Assembly (NCBI GenBank): GCA_013397075.1
Contig: VWZS01000858.1
Location: 62,001-126,000 of the forward strand
Source: Rhabdornis inornatus
Taxonomy: Eukaryota; Chordata; Aves; Passeriformes; Rhabdornithidae
Direction of reading: 5' to 3'
DNA length: 64,000 nt
The notes below the pieces were generated by a model that saw only the letters and a list, made by a program, of their open reading frames with translations, ran no database searches and was not told where the DNA came from. This document shows positions 52,901 through 64,000 of the stretch, one piece after another. Numbering within the stretch: position 1 is the stretch's first letter; each line of letters opens with the position of its first letter. Both the position numbers and the translations under genes were made by a program.

Positions 52901-54258
52901 TGAAACCATGTAAACAAAAAGCCCAACACAATGCCTAGTGACAAAAAAAGTGTGAGTATGAAAACAATGTAATGAATCTTGGACACTTCACACACATCTG
53001 AGAGCTTTTTACAAAAGAATGAGTTTTGAGATTTCTTTCACGTTCAATGAGCAAAAAGTAAGGTTTTTCTTACTTTTCTTTCACTTCGATATCGGAAGCA
53101 GCAACTTGGCTTCAAATGTTGCTTTTGTTGACACTGTGTCCAGAAAAACATTCTAAAAGTTTCCAATAAATTTTCTCACAGTCTCCCTTTATTTCCAAGT
53201 CTCTCTCTACATCCTTTTTTGATTACTGTTTTCCCTCTGTTTCGTCTTTCCTTTTTTTATTTCCCTCCTGGTTCCCTAGGGAGATTAGGTTCATGGTAGT
53301 TAAAGGATTCCTAGAAATAGCTAAGAATCAAAGCTAGCAGGTCTGGGAGTCTAACACAGTAGGCTGAAACACTGGGTTGCTTTCAAATTTCATCTTTCAT
53401 CTTACCATGCCCCAGCTATCTGCCAGTTAACACTCTCAACTTGGATCTTCCCATATTGCAATCAGATGGCAAGAGAGTTACTCTGAATGGTAAAATGCAG
53501 GATCATAGACAAACCAATGTTTTTACTGGGTAGATGCACAATATGAATTATTAAGGGACAAATGAACAATAATGCCTCAAGTAAGGTGACTTTTACTACA
53601 ATTTAAGTGATTTTTAGTTTAATAATAGAAAAACAATTTGAAGTGTTAACACTGACTTAAGCTTACAGTTTAGACACAAACAATTGAAAGCAATTTTGCA
53701 TAGCATGGTGATGTCTTTTTTGTTTGGCTGGGAAATCTAATCCATTCATTTGTACTCATCAAAAGAAGCTTTTTGCAATGCAGTGTGTGATCGCAATCCT
53801 CAAAGACCAAATTACATACAGTACTTTTACAATGTCTTTATAAAAATGAGGAAGAAAAAGTCATACTATTATCTTTCCTTCTTTTACCTCCAAAGTTGCC
53901 AATTTCACTTGGTAGGAAAGGAGTAGATGACGTACTATAAGGAAAAGAGGATGAAGAATATTAGATAAGGCATCCTAAGAATTAAATGGAGCTCCCCAAA
54001 ATCAAAAAAGATTATTTAAAAAAATGATCTAACTAATAGTTATCTTTCTCTACCCTCCACCTTCCTCAAATACTCCTGAACAAGGATTCCAGATCCCTTA
54101 CTCCCCCCATATTCATTACTTGTGGTAGTCCACCTATTTATTTTGATAATCCTATTCAAAAAAGGCAATCAAGCCGCCTCATTAGTAATTTGTCTGTAGA
54201 CTGTTTATATTACAAGGCTATGCTGGAACTAGGCAGTTTTAAAGGTCTTTAATGAGCA
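49946..54258 (+). other. CNTNAP2: CNTNAP2 intron 3 segment
   Basis: AT-rich intron. The first 190 bp carry a 63-codon minus-strand frame (49940-50131) whose stop lies inside the neighbouring LTR start and which might be retroviral. A 94-codon + frame at 52144-52428 has no recognised domain. A 9-bp-arm hairpin (AAAAGTAAG/CTTACTTTT, 6-base loop) lies at 53054-53077. Confidence 0.55.
53054..53077. repeat. Inverted repeat, 9-bp arms, 6-base loop
   Basis: AAAAGTAAG at 53054-53062 and CTTACTTTT at 53069-53077 around GTTTTT. Perfect arms. Confidence 0.75.
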
Positions 54259-54330
54259 GGGTGTTGGGACTAGGTGATCTTTAAGGTCCCTTTCAGCCCT
54301 TAACATTCTACAGTCTTATAGCTCTATGAA
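54259..54330 (+). mobile_element. CR1 3' tail fragment, sense orientation
   Basis: GGGTGTTGGGACTAGGTGAT leads into CTTTAAGGTCCCTTTCAGCC and then ACATTCTACAGTCTTATAGC, a diverged version of the CR1 3' end. Only about 70 bp remain. Confidence 0.82.
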
Positions 54331-54376
54331 ATACTTCCACGCAGAATCATTGTTTACTGAAAATTATTGATTCATG

Positions 54377-54497
54377 CGATTTTAAAGTGGTTTTGGCTGG
54401 AAGGGACCTTAAAGATCACCTAGTCTCAACTCTCCTGCCATGGGCAAGGACACCTCCTACTAAATCAGGTTATTCAAGGCCTTATTCAACCTGGCCT
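54377..54497 (-). mobile_element. CR1 3' fragment, antisense orientation
   Basis: GTTTTGGCTGGAAGGGACCT, AAAGATCACCTAGTCTCAAC, CTGCCATGGGCAAGGACACC and TTATTCAACCTGGCCT are the CR1 3' end in reverse. Its 3' end faces that of the sense fragment 46 bp to the left. Confidence 0.88.
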
Positions 54498-57400
54498 ATA
54501 GATCATATAGCTTGGCTTAGGAGGAATATATATATAAGTCTTTAACATTCGGAGCCTTGGATTCTTCCCTAGATGGAGAGACAGTGATTTCTTTCAGTCT
54601 TGTCACAACTAAACTGATTTTTTTGAGAGTCAGAAATGGAAATAGGACTAACACCCAAATCTCCTTGGACTACTTCTTTGCAAGAAATTTCACCATTCTC
54701 TTCTAAATATTAGAACAGTTTACTTTGCCTTGCCTTCACATTTCCTTTGCTTTTTTCACTGGATAGAATGCTATGAGCTCTGAAATGTTCTTCTCAGTTG
54801 CCAACTTCCTCCTCCAGACACGTTACAGTGCCAGGTTTAATCTAGATCTGCATGTCTGAGGAAGCTGCTAAAGACAACAAATCTTCTCTCACATCAGTGT
54901 AAGCAGAGGATAAATACGTTGAAATCAGTGAAGCATAAATGTGGTAAGAGAGCAAAAACAGGTCTAAGAATGGAAAAGCAGTCATCTCTGCCCAGAATAT
55001 TTTACATAGTTTTTGAATAAAATTAGTCTGTATTTTGAAGCATTATTGGTAACAGCTACCTCCAACAGAAAGGTTGGGATAGATGGAACTGATGAAATTA
55101 CTATTTTGCAATTCATTGTATCAAGAATATTGTGACACACAGGAATTCTGCCTTTTCCATGTCTTCAGCTGGGAGAGGCAAGCAGTGATATATGCAAGAT
55201 AATTGTTTGTATGCACTTGTTTGCAAGTATGGATGAAGGGCCAATTCTCAGCAACTTTGACAAGATCATTCCATCTTCTATTATGTTGGTAAAGTGCTAA
55301 TGAGATAAACAGTCTAAATGAATTTTAAGACTCTTGAAGAGTCTTAAAAGTGAGCAGCAAGAAAGGTAAAATTCATAAAAGTTAGAGTAAGATAAAAACA
55401 ATGAGCAGGAATTGCTAGAAAGAAAGTTGAAAGGAGTAGGTTAAAAATAGATAAAGGCAGAAAATACATGAATCAAAATTGTAAAAACTCAGCTGGTAGT
55501 GGAAAGCAGAGGAATACATTTACCAGTTAATGGCATGCACAGGTTTATTTCAGCAAAGTCTCAGACTACTGTATAGGCAGAAAACAGAGTGTTTTATTTT
55601 TTTGCTTGCTTGATATAAATTTTCTTTTTTAACCTAAGACCTCTTTTGCTAGGTAGCCCCTTGACATTAGGACTATTTATGGATGTTTGATTTTATTCAG
55701 TACAAGTAAAACTGGCAGATTCTGACCCTTCATAAGATTTCCACAGTATGTTCACTGCTATATATTACTTATGCCCAATACTGGGGAAAATCTTTCAGGA
55801 ATGAGCCTCAGTGAACCAAGATTATGGTGCTTTATATAAGGATATATAATACTAAATCAGAAACAGTCTTTTAACTATATTTTATGGCTATCCTACTAGA
55901 TCCTAAAATATGTATTAGTCTAGAACAGATGATGTTGAAAACAACAATAAAGGTGCACAAAAAAAGAAGAACTTTGGTACTTGAAACACATAAAATAATT
56001 CTATAGAAACGTACTTTATTCCATTGACGGTCCTAATTAGTATGAAAGATTTTGGTATTTAATCAGAGAAATGCAGGAAATTAGGTTTGAAAAACCAATT
56101 TTATAAGTACGAAAACAGGCAAAAAAAAGTTTGCATTTTGCTATTTGTCTAATCATCATTCAAAGTTTAATTTGGGGGAAAACAACAACAACAAAAAAAA
56201 AGCATTAAACCCGTGTATTCTGTTGCACTTGCCAGCTACTTTAAAACACAGGTAACATGAAAGAAAATACACCAGTGGATTCAGTAGCAAGAGCAAACCT
56301 CTTGCTTTTGCCAGTGACTAAGGACTTGTGTACCACTATCTTATAAGTTTCTGTGGATTCATGAAATAAATTTATCTTTTCCAGTTTTCTTCATGTCAGA
56401 AAATATAATACGAGACCTGTGTATGACGGAGTTACAGATCACTGCCCCCTAAGAGATACCTGAAAAAAATTCTGGACTCAGAAGTGATTGGATTCCACAA
56501 GGATCATAAAAGTTACTAAGCAGATGATAATTGGAATCAGGTTTTCCAGTGAGCTCCTCAGGTAGAATCTCAGATCACATGGATGGAGACAGAAGAATAT
56601 TTCCCCCATCTTGTCTTTACCCACCCCCCATCTTCAGCATCATGGCTTGAAAATCCTTGATTTTTTTTAGAGTACAAATAAGAATCAGGAACTCTTTGCA
56701 ACATGAGAGGGAATCAGAAAACCTTTCTTTCGTTTTACAGCATATGTTCAGCCTCACTCCATCCTGGTTCGCTTTCCAAACACTTCTGTGTTCCTATCCA
56801 AAGGTTGACCCTGCCTATTTCCATATACTTGGGAAGAATGCAGATAAATTGTGTAAGTAGTTCAACCGTCTAAGAAGCACACCTCTCTTATCTCTGCTTC
56901 TTTTTGACTACCTTCCAGAAATCAGACCTTCTCCAAGCAGCATCTTGGGGAATGAACAGATTGTTGAATTTTGATATATGCTTGCAAGCATTTGGCAATA
57001 TCCAGCTCATCCAAAAGAGGACCACGCTGTGTAAATATCAGCCCTGCACAACTGCAGCTCAGTCTCCCAAGGGGGTTGGCTTGCTTTTTGGAAACTGGTG
57101 GACTCAGATGAATAACTTCTAGATTATTTTAAATGGTTTTAGGTGTAGTTATTGATAACTTAACGAGTAAAAGAAGCATGTTTTTCGAGGCAGGGCTGGC
57201 ATTTACAGAGATTACTACATTCCTACTACTAATTTAATGGAAACAGACATTTGTCCTTTTAAGGTAGATTTTGACACATTTTATTCTCTCATTTTAGGTG
57301 AAAAGAATAATTTTCAATTGAAGCATGGCTATGCAACACTGAATATCTTATAAGCAGTTTCTAATTAAGGAAAACCCATGTCAGTGGAACTTTCTCATTT

Positions 57401-58629
57401 ATGTGTTAGGCTCACAGTCCTAAGAGAAACCATGCAGTATTACTTCTAGCTGGCAAACTGGCTGTTTGAACTGTAAGGCCCAAAGAAGTTTAGTGATTTG
57501 TTAATGCAATTTAATGATTTAATTTAAAAAAACTCCCAAAAACACACATCTTCTCTTCCCACCCAGGAAAAAAACAAAACAAAACAAATGCAAAACTAAA
57601 AAAGAACTATTAAAAAAACCCACCTCCCTTATGCTTACCTTAACTTATAAGAAATTCAGTAGTTTGAAATTTCAGGTGAAATTTGTGTAGCTCTTCCTTT
57701 TGTTTTTGCACTAGACACCTAGATTCTGCATCTTGTGTATTTTGACAACCTCTGCAGACTCATTTCGTCATCATTTTGCTAAGTACAGTAAGAAAGCCTA
57801 CAATTGAAATAGAAAAGCTTTTACAAACACAAGGGCTTCAAGGATCTAATAAGAAAGTAGAATCTGTAAAACATACAGTGACTAAAAGGCATCCTGTGCA
57901 TTAGTGTATCATAATCAGATTACTTTTTCACTGAGTACTAAACACAACCTTTCAACAACTGCATTAGGCCCACAGTGAGATCTCAATACAAAGGAAAATC
58001 CAGCTGCTGGTCTCCATGGGAACAGTGCAGAATAAAAGGATGTGGCCCACCAGATTTTGACTGTAGAAGATTTTGGTTTAATGCTTGCATTCACTTTCAT
58101 GTGCTTGCTGCTGGTGTTCTTTCTTTTTTATCGTTGGAGATATTCAAAATATTTTTTGAAAGATGAAATAAATCTTAAGAAATACACATTCAGGAAGTAC
58201 ACATGAACAAAAAAAGAGCTTTTTGGTATTTCTTCACAGTTTACTGTCATGAAATAAAAATACCTTAAGATCAATCAAAGCCAAAAAAATGCAACTGTTA
58301 ATATTGTCATTTTTTCTAATATTTGTGTGAACTAATTCCATCTAAAGGTTTCCTCCCACTGCATGATAATGTGCAATGCAAATGGTTACAGTATACACTC
58401 ACTGCAAAATGTTGGTGTATTTATTTAAAAAACTCCGTCTTGCCATCACTGTTCGGCCCTGGATAGGAGTTTGAAGAAAAACTCCCAATATTCAGAGATT
58501 TCTATTGAAACTGCAATTAACATTCTCTCTGTTTATCTGCACATAAACTGGAATGTAGTACAGGATTAAAGTCCATACATATTTACTAGGGATCTAAAAA
58601 CTGTAAAATTTACCTTTTTCGCAGTAACT
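54498..58629 (+). other. CNTNAP2: CNTNAP2 intron 3 segment with a perfect 27-bp quasi-palindrome
   Basis: AT-rich intron, frames of 72 codons or fewer without recognisable domains. Contains the inverted repeat at 55323-55349 and short A-rich runs such as (AAC)n/A at 56181-56203 and an AAAAC run near 57569-57587. Confidence 0.6.
55323..55349. repeat. Perfect inverted repeat, 13-bp arms, 1-base centre
   Basis: TTTTAAGACTCTT at 55323-55335, centre G, then AAGAGTCTTAAAA at 55337-55349. The complementarity is complete. Confidence 0.9.
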
Positions 58630-58920
58630 TTTTGCGGTTTCTTATCAGCAATGAAGAGACGGGGACATCCAAGTTTGGATCAGAAGCCAATTTTATTGAG
58701 TGTACAAGGCATCTATATAGGGTTTTACTTGTATGCCACTGATAATGGTTCTATTTTTGATAACAATTTCCCACTGGTTACACATTCTTCATGGCATCTG
58801 GTAACCTTATCTTTTCACAAAGTTTCACATGTTTCTTGGTCACTTCTTGACTAGGGAGCATTTATCTGTGCCTGTCTCTCCCACGGTTTCTGCTCAATCA
58901 GGCCTAAGATATCAGACCCC
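58630..58920 (-). mobile_element. Probable compact ERV LTR, antisense to CNTNAP2
   Basis: On the minus strand a TATATA box (58714-58719) is followed 16 bases later by AATAAA (58692-58697). That is the tight promoter/polyadenylation layout of LTRs with a very short R region, as in avian alpharetroviruses. A U5-like stretch follows toward 58630, and the upstream U3 reaches about 58920. The outer boundaries are estimates and I saw no clear duplication or internal viral region. A 67-codon + frame at 58651-58854 overlaps it and is probably chance. It could also be unrelated intron with coincidental motifs. Confidence 0.45.
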
Positions 58921-60573
58921 TTTATCAGTTCCATTGTACTCTCTGTTTTGTTCCCTATAGTCTAATTGTATTTTACAGAGTATTTGTCCATAGTATAATG
59001 TATTATTTTTTTTTTAAAGTCTGAAAATGACCAGTTTATTTCAAAGCAGGTTATTCTGGTTTATTTTCCATACACAAAAAATCAGCCTGTGCATTGAGGC
59101 TTGAAAATTATTTTGTGGTTGTTAGAAAAACAGAGAATTACAGAGAATATCTTCTCTCCCTCTCTTTTGGATAATGTCTATCTTAGATGGCCTACCATTT
59201 TTTGCTCTCCACCCCTTTCAGTGGAGAATTATGAAGTCTGGTTTCACTTACATGTGATACTCAGTGGAAATAGAATAATTAAATCTCCTCCTTACTGAAC
59301 TGGAGAGACATCAGCAAAATAGAAATATCATAGCAAAAGGTTAGTTTCCTTCCAACTATCAAATGAGCAGTAATGGAAGGGCTAAAGTAGCCCATAAAAG
59401 CTAATTCTGATAAATTTTGTTGTCCTAAGCATGTACCAACTGGGGATAAAATTATCTTTTCCAAGGAATTCACATTTTCATCTCAAGTCCCTCAGAATGA
59501 AGTCACAAACAGCAAATGTAAATATTTGTGTTAAAAATTAGCTGTTACTGGAGAGAGAAGTCTTATCTTTAGGTTTTAATTAATTCTTTTCTCAGTTGAA
59601 AGATAATTAGAAAGAAATTGTGTTCTTGTAAAGTATCCATTGTCTGATTTCTGACGTAACATGTAGCTTTAAGAGGAATTTTGTGAGCCACAAGAATTCC
59701 TTTGATTTATATCATGTGCCTGTTTGTGAGTGGGGAGAGGATCATGATAGATTTGAGTGTGGTTTTGGAATCCAAGAAAAAAAAATCTAAATCAAATACA
59801 CTTTGTCAAATGAACTAATAATGCTTGAAAACATAGGCAGGTTTTTGTACCCCACATGCCTCATGGCTTTTCTACATTTCCTTTTGTTTTTTCTTTAACA
59901 AACTAAAAATTCTTCTTTAAGTGAACAATGTAGTGAATAAACTGAATGAAAAAGTTTCTGTTTTATGAGGGATGAATAGATTGCTCTATATTCTTCTTGC
60001 TATGGAGTTAACCACTACATTGGTACGGTTGGTCATTAAGAGTTGTACTCTCAAAGGCAGTCTGCTACCAAACATTTGTTTTTTTTTTAATCTGAGAGAA
60101 TAAAAATGCTGTGGGAAATATGAAAGTAGGAAGAAAATGTCTGGTTTTAAAAGTTCCTAGACTATGGCTTTCACCATAAGCTGGTAGATGCATTTCTTTC
60201 AATTGGCACTTGAAGAAAAGTAAATTAAAGGACCTTAAGTGTGCTGGAGTAAAAATGCTGCAATGTTGCTACTTGAGAGCAATTTTTCAGCAACCCAGAT
60301 GTTTCAAAACTGCAGTTTTGATTAAAATATTGGCCGAACTACAGCTCTAACTAGGTCCCATTTGATATTCAGTGTCCTAAAATCATATTAACTTCATAAC
60401 AGCCTCCAGTTGAACAGAACACTATGGAATATGTGTCCTCCACAGAGTACTGAAGGAGAGATTAAATGATAGTCATTAATGCTCAAACTTGAAAATAATG
60501 TTATATTTTTTAATGCTGCACACATGTTCCTAGTCTCCACACTATATATTCTAGCTCAGTTATTGCCTATATG

Positions 60574-60610
60574 GATATATATATATATATATACACATAT
60601 ATACATACAC
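60574..60610. repeat. (TA)n microsatellite with TACA interruptions
   Basis: About nine AT dinucleotides in a row at 60575-60592, followed by ACACATATATACATACAC. Confidence 0.9.
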
Positions 60611-62268
60611 AATTTTATTTATTTCTTAGGAGTTGCATGACTTCCAGAGGTGAGTTTCATCTAAGTATTGCCATTTCTTCAATCTTTTTCGCATGTTTAA
60701 GGATTTTTCAACAAACCATCTCACCACCTTTCATATCATATAAAAAAGATAAGGTCCAATTGGTACAGGCCTATGCAATGAATCAGGACTGTAAGGTGAT
60801 GAGCAGTGGTTGTGCAGAAGGCTGGCACAGAGAATGAGATTGCAGGCACAAAATCATACTCAAATCACAGAATTAATATTTTCAAGTGTAGACTGCAAAT
60901 ATGAATAAGTCTTGCCTTAGCTGTCTATTGACCATTCTCGGCAAACTTGCTGAGATTTCGGGGACTCAGGAAACCCACTGGTTCTTCCTCAGCCTCTGGA
61001 AGCCCCTGCCACACCTTTAATTGAAGGAACTGTAACACTGGGCATTAAACATTGGGGAATATTGGACAACAGCAGACACGTTTGTCATATTCTAACTTCC
61101 CTTCAATATAAAGTGACTTTGTGGCAGCAGTTTTTGCCTTTTGGAATAAAATACAGGGATGACATGATTAATCTTCTGAAGGAACTGTAACATTTCTCTG
61201 AATGAAGACAGTAACATTACCCCATGTTATCCCCAAAGGTGACTATAATGGCCATGGGTCAAATATTGCTTCTGATAAATGAAACTTTTTGTTCAGTTAA
61301 TCTCAGGATTGCTTATAATTATATCGCCATCTCTTGAGACTTGAGCAGATTCCCCTTTCTGTATTTTTCCATCTCTTGCACAGAAAATCTAAATTGTAAA
61401 GGCTTATCATTTCTTTTGTTTTTCTTTCAGTCTAATCAAGATTTTATGCTTCCTGCTTTTCATATTACAGCTCTGACTGTTTGCTGAATACCAGATGCAT
61501 TATTCCAGAGTGCAAAATTCAATTTTTTCCTGCCTTGTACTTCTTCAATGATTCCTCTTAATTCTGTTTGGAAAAAAAAAAGGAAAAGAAAATAAGAGAG
61601 AAGAGTAAAAGAATCTTCTGAAGTATTGCATGAGTACATGCATTCCTTTGTCACTTGAGTGACAAGTGAATAGAGAAACATACCCATAAGCACTCCACTT
61701 TATTTCAGCTGGTTAGTATAGAGAGGGATTTAGTGCATTACACTGGTAATGAAACCATATTTGTTGCAGGGCCTATTAATAAGCAATAGCTATTGCATTT
61801 TCAGCCATCCTCATTATTTGCCTTTAGGAAGAACATTTAAATCTCAAAAGAGTATTTTAAAAATCCCGCGGAAAAGTTTCAAATAACAATATTTTTGTTG
61901 AAAGAGGGAGTATTGCAATTTCAATCAAAACATTTGAATAACAAGGAAGAATTTAAAGAGCATTTTCTTTAAAATGTCTATTTATATTTTTAATGTAAAA
62001 CTTGGACTAAATATAAACAGTTATGTATTAAATTAATGTAGATGGCAAAAATATTTACCTCAGAAGTAAATACTTAAACATTTTCAAAACTAGATATTTA
62101 TCTTGAGATTCAAAATTGATTTTTTAAAAAATCCTATAAAATTTGCTTTTTGTTATGATATTTTTACTTGTTGAATTTCTCATAGATTTTTTTAAGCAGT
62201 TATAGTTACACTTAGATCATCAAGACCAATTCAGTTCTCTATCAAATTAAAGGTTATCTAAATTACCC

Positions 62269-62295
62269 TTTTTATTGTCTTTAAGACAATAAAAA
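62269..62295. repeat. Perfect inverted repeat, 13-bp arms, 1-base centre
   Basis: TTTTTATTGTCTT at 62269-62281, centre T, then AAGACAATAAAAA at 62283-62295. Same arm length and centre size as the repeat at 55323-55349, with GTCTT/AAGAC in or near the middle. Confidence 0.9.
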
Positions 62296-64000
62296 TTGAA
62301 TTCCAGTTCAATGGAATTTTCATGCACAATATTTATGCATGGTACTCATTAAAAATGGGAAGAAAATACTTGACAAATATAAAACTCATAGAAATTCTTC
62401 TTACAGTAGGACTTTGAAACAAATTATTTTCCTATGTCAGGGCCTTACCTGATATTACTAATCTCTTGCCTTGAAACACTAAATGGATCATTCATCTGTT
62501 TTTCCTTTTTAATTAACATTTAAAATACCTTTTTTTTCCCCTACACCTTGGCAAATGTAATATAATTGTTGTTTTTCTCATAAAGGACTGTGATTGAACA
62601 CTTAAGAATTGTGGTTGACTTCTGGAAGGATACATTTCTTAGGATAATTATAGGGTGATCAAGCCTTGCCATAACTTGGCAGTTCCATAATAAAATTATG
62701 CCCTGAGGTGTATGCCATTACAGCTTCCTTGCTGAGTGGCTTACATAAGCTCTGTTGTTATTTCTTAGCCAGTATGAATCTTGAAGATTAGCAACTCCTA
62801 AGACAAGGACTGAAAAATGCTTACACATTACACAGAAGTGTAATGAAGTCTCCAAATCACAGTATGGAAGAATGATTTCTTTGAAGGGCTGATAAATCTC
62901 CTCATATAGATCACTTCCTGCAAGGAGAGGAATACCACTTAGGTATAAACCCAAAATATTTAGTCTGCAACAAAAAACAAGCTAAACCAATGATGTAATT
63001 GTATACAGCCAGTAGTACATTCAGTTTGGGTTTTGCAACACAGTAAGGGGGAGATCCTTCTCTCACTCCTCTAGCCAAGAAATAGTTTTGTAACCCAGAG
63101 ATGAAAGTTATGTTACTGCCCCATACAATTATTTTAGTACAGACATTGTAGAAATATTTATAGCACAACTGCATGTTAGCAAGCAATAGTGCTGTGTCCT
63201 CAGCCATTTTAACATTCCATTTTCCCGCATTTAGGCTGCTCTTATCAGGCTTGCAGCATTACACCTAAGTGTTTGTGTCATAACTTTTGTAGGTTTATTG
63301 AAACATTAGCAGTGTTTTCATGTAACTTCATTCTTAATTGGTATTAACTTGAATCTAATATGACAGTAACATTAACGAAAATATTAATCCAATTTTATAC
63401 TCCTGCCCTTCTGGTCATCTAGCTTCCCCTTTCTTTTAAGTAAGAAGAAAGGCTAAATGAATTAAAGCACAAGGCTAATTAAAGCATCAAGCTAATCTTT
63501 CATCCATCCTATTCATAAAGCCTATTTCACAGTCTTATGAGCCTGACTACTGCCATTCTAGAACTACAGTCCTTTGAACTTAGTAGATGGTATAATATGT
63601 GTGAAATAGTGTAAAACAACATGAGGTAGGTGTATAATCAAGCTGACAAGAAAAAGAAAGATTTCAAAGAATTCTTTCATTTATACATAAAGTAAATCAT
63701 ATTTCCTCGATATATCTTCTGTTTGAATTTTTATTTATCTATACTCGGGAAAATGCCTTATGTCCTGGAACATTTTGTTTAGATACAAGGGGCAGTTATT
63801 CAACCTTCTGTTCTTTCTCGTTATTCTTTATGTTTGCTGAATACAGTCTTACTGCTTTCAGAGCTCCTTCCACTTCCAAAGGTTATGCAAACACAAACTC
63901 CCCTGTCTGTTACACAGCTTTAACATCTCCACTTGCACATGCAGAAAAACAGAATGCAGAAGAAGTGTTTGCTGCAGCTAAACTAAATGTATCTGTATGT

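Larger units (their letters stand above)
58921..64000 (+). other. CNTNAP2: CNTNAP2 intron 3 segment to the window end
   Basis: AT-rich intron without supported genes; the largest frame is 98 codons (62911-63207 -) with no recognised domain. It contains a TA microsatellite, a 16-bp direct repeat (61022-61037 and 61177-61192) and a perfect 27-bp quasi-palindrome (62269-62295). CNTNAP2 exon 4 is not present. Confidence 0.6.

Noticed and set aside
7627..64000. Search for CNTNAP2 exon 4 (next discoidin-domain segment)
   Set aside because: No frame in intron 3 reads like the expected continuation after the HQDGNIW end of exon 3; the next exon must be beyond the window.
1..64000. CRISPR arrays, bacterial operons, tRNA or rRNA genes
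   Set aside because: No regular spacer arrays, no tRNA A/B box pairs in cloverleaf context and no rRNA similarity; the window is plainly vertebrate intron.

Overview
This is vertebrate, almost certainly avian, genomic DNA. It is AT-rich and intron-like, has no long open reading frames, and carries several truncated CR1 (chicken repeat 1) LINE copies and avian-type endogenous-retrovirus LTRs. The only coding sequence I can support is one 194-bp exon at 7433-7626 on the + strand. Its translation matches residues 70-134 of contactin-associated protein-like 2 (CNTNAP2/CASPR2), and its length, phase and end points match exon 3 of the human gene as I remember it. CNTNAP2 is one of the largest vertebrate genes, so a 64-kb window with a single exon is the expected picture.

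Layout: 1-7432 is the 3' part of intron 2, with a minus-strand CR1 fragment at about 1574-2040 and a TAAT-rich stretch 0.3 kb before the exon. Exon 3 follows, with a standard acceptor and a consensus donor. From 7627 to the end is intron 3. It holds a sense-strand solo LTR only 411 bp after the exon (8038-8624), a 1.1-kb minus-strand CR1 with remnants of reverse transcriptase (11485-12600), a 0.76-kb plus-strand CR1 (16172-16932), a T/G-rich low-complexity block (33181-33388), a short CR1 tail (39812-39874), a probable minus-strand LTR (49474-49945), two CR1 3' ends facing each other (54259-54497), a second probable minus-strand LTR (58630-58920) and a TA microsatellite (60574-60610). The long spaces between these are unannotatable intron with some short perfect inverted repeats.

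The exon encodes part of the N-terminal discoidin (F5/8 type C) domain of a neuronal adhesion protein that organises potassium channels at juxtaparanodes. No operon, RNA gene, CRISPR array or new gene system is visible. The most unusual signals are two perfect 13-bp inverted repeats with single-base centres, a possible tandem splice acceptor at exon 3, and the close sense-oriented LTR downstream of it. Family names for repeats are from memory of consensus patterns and were not checked by a search.
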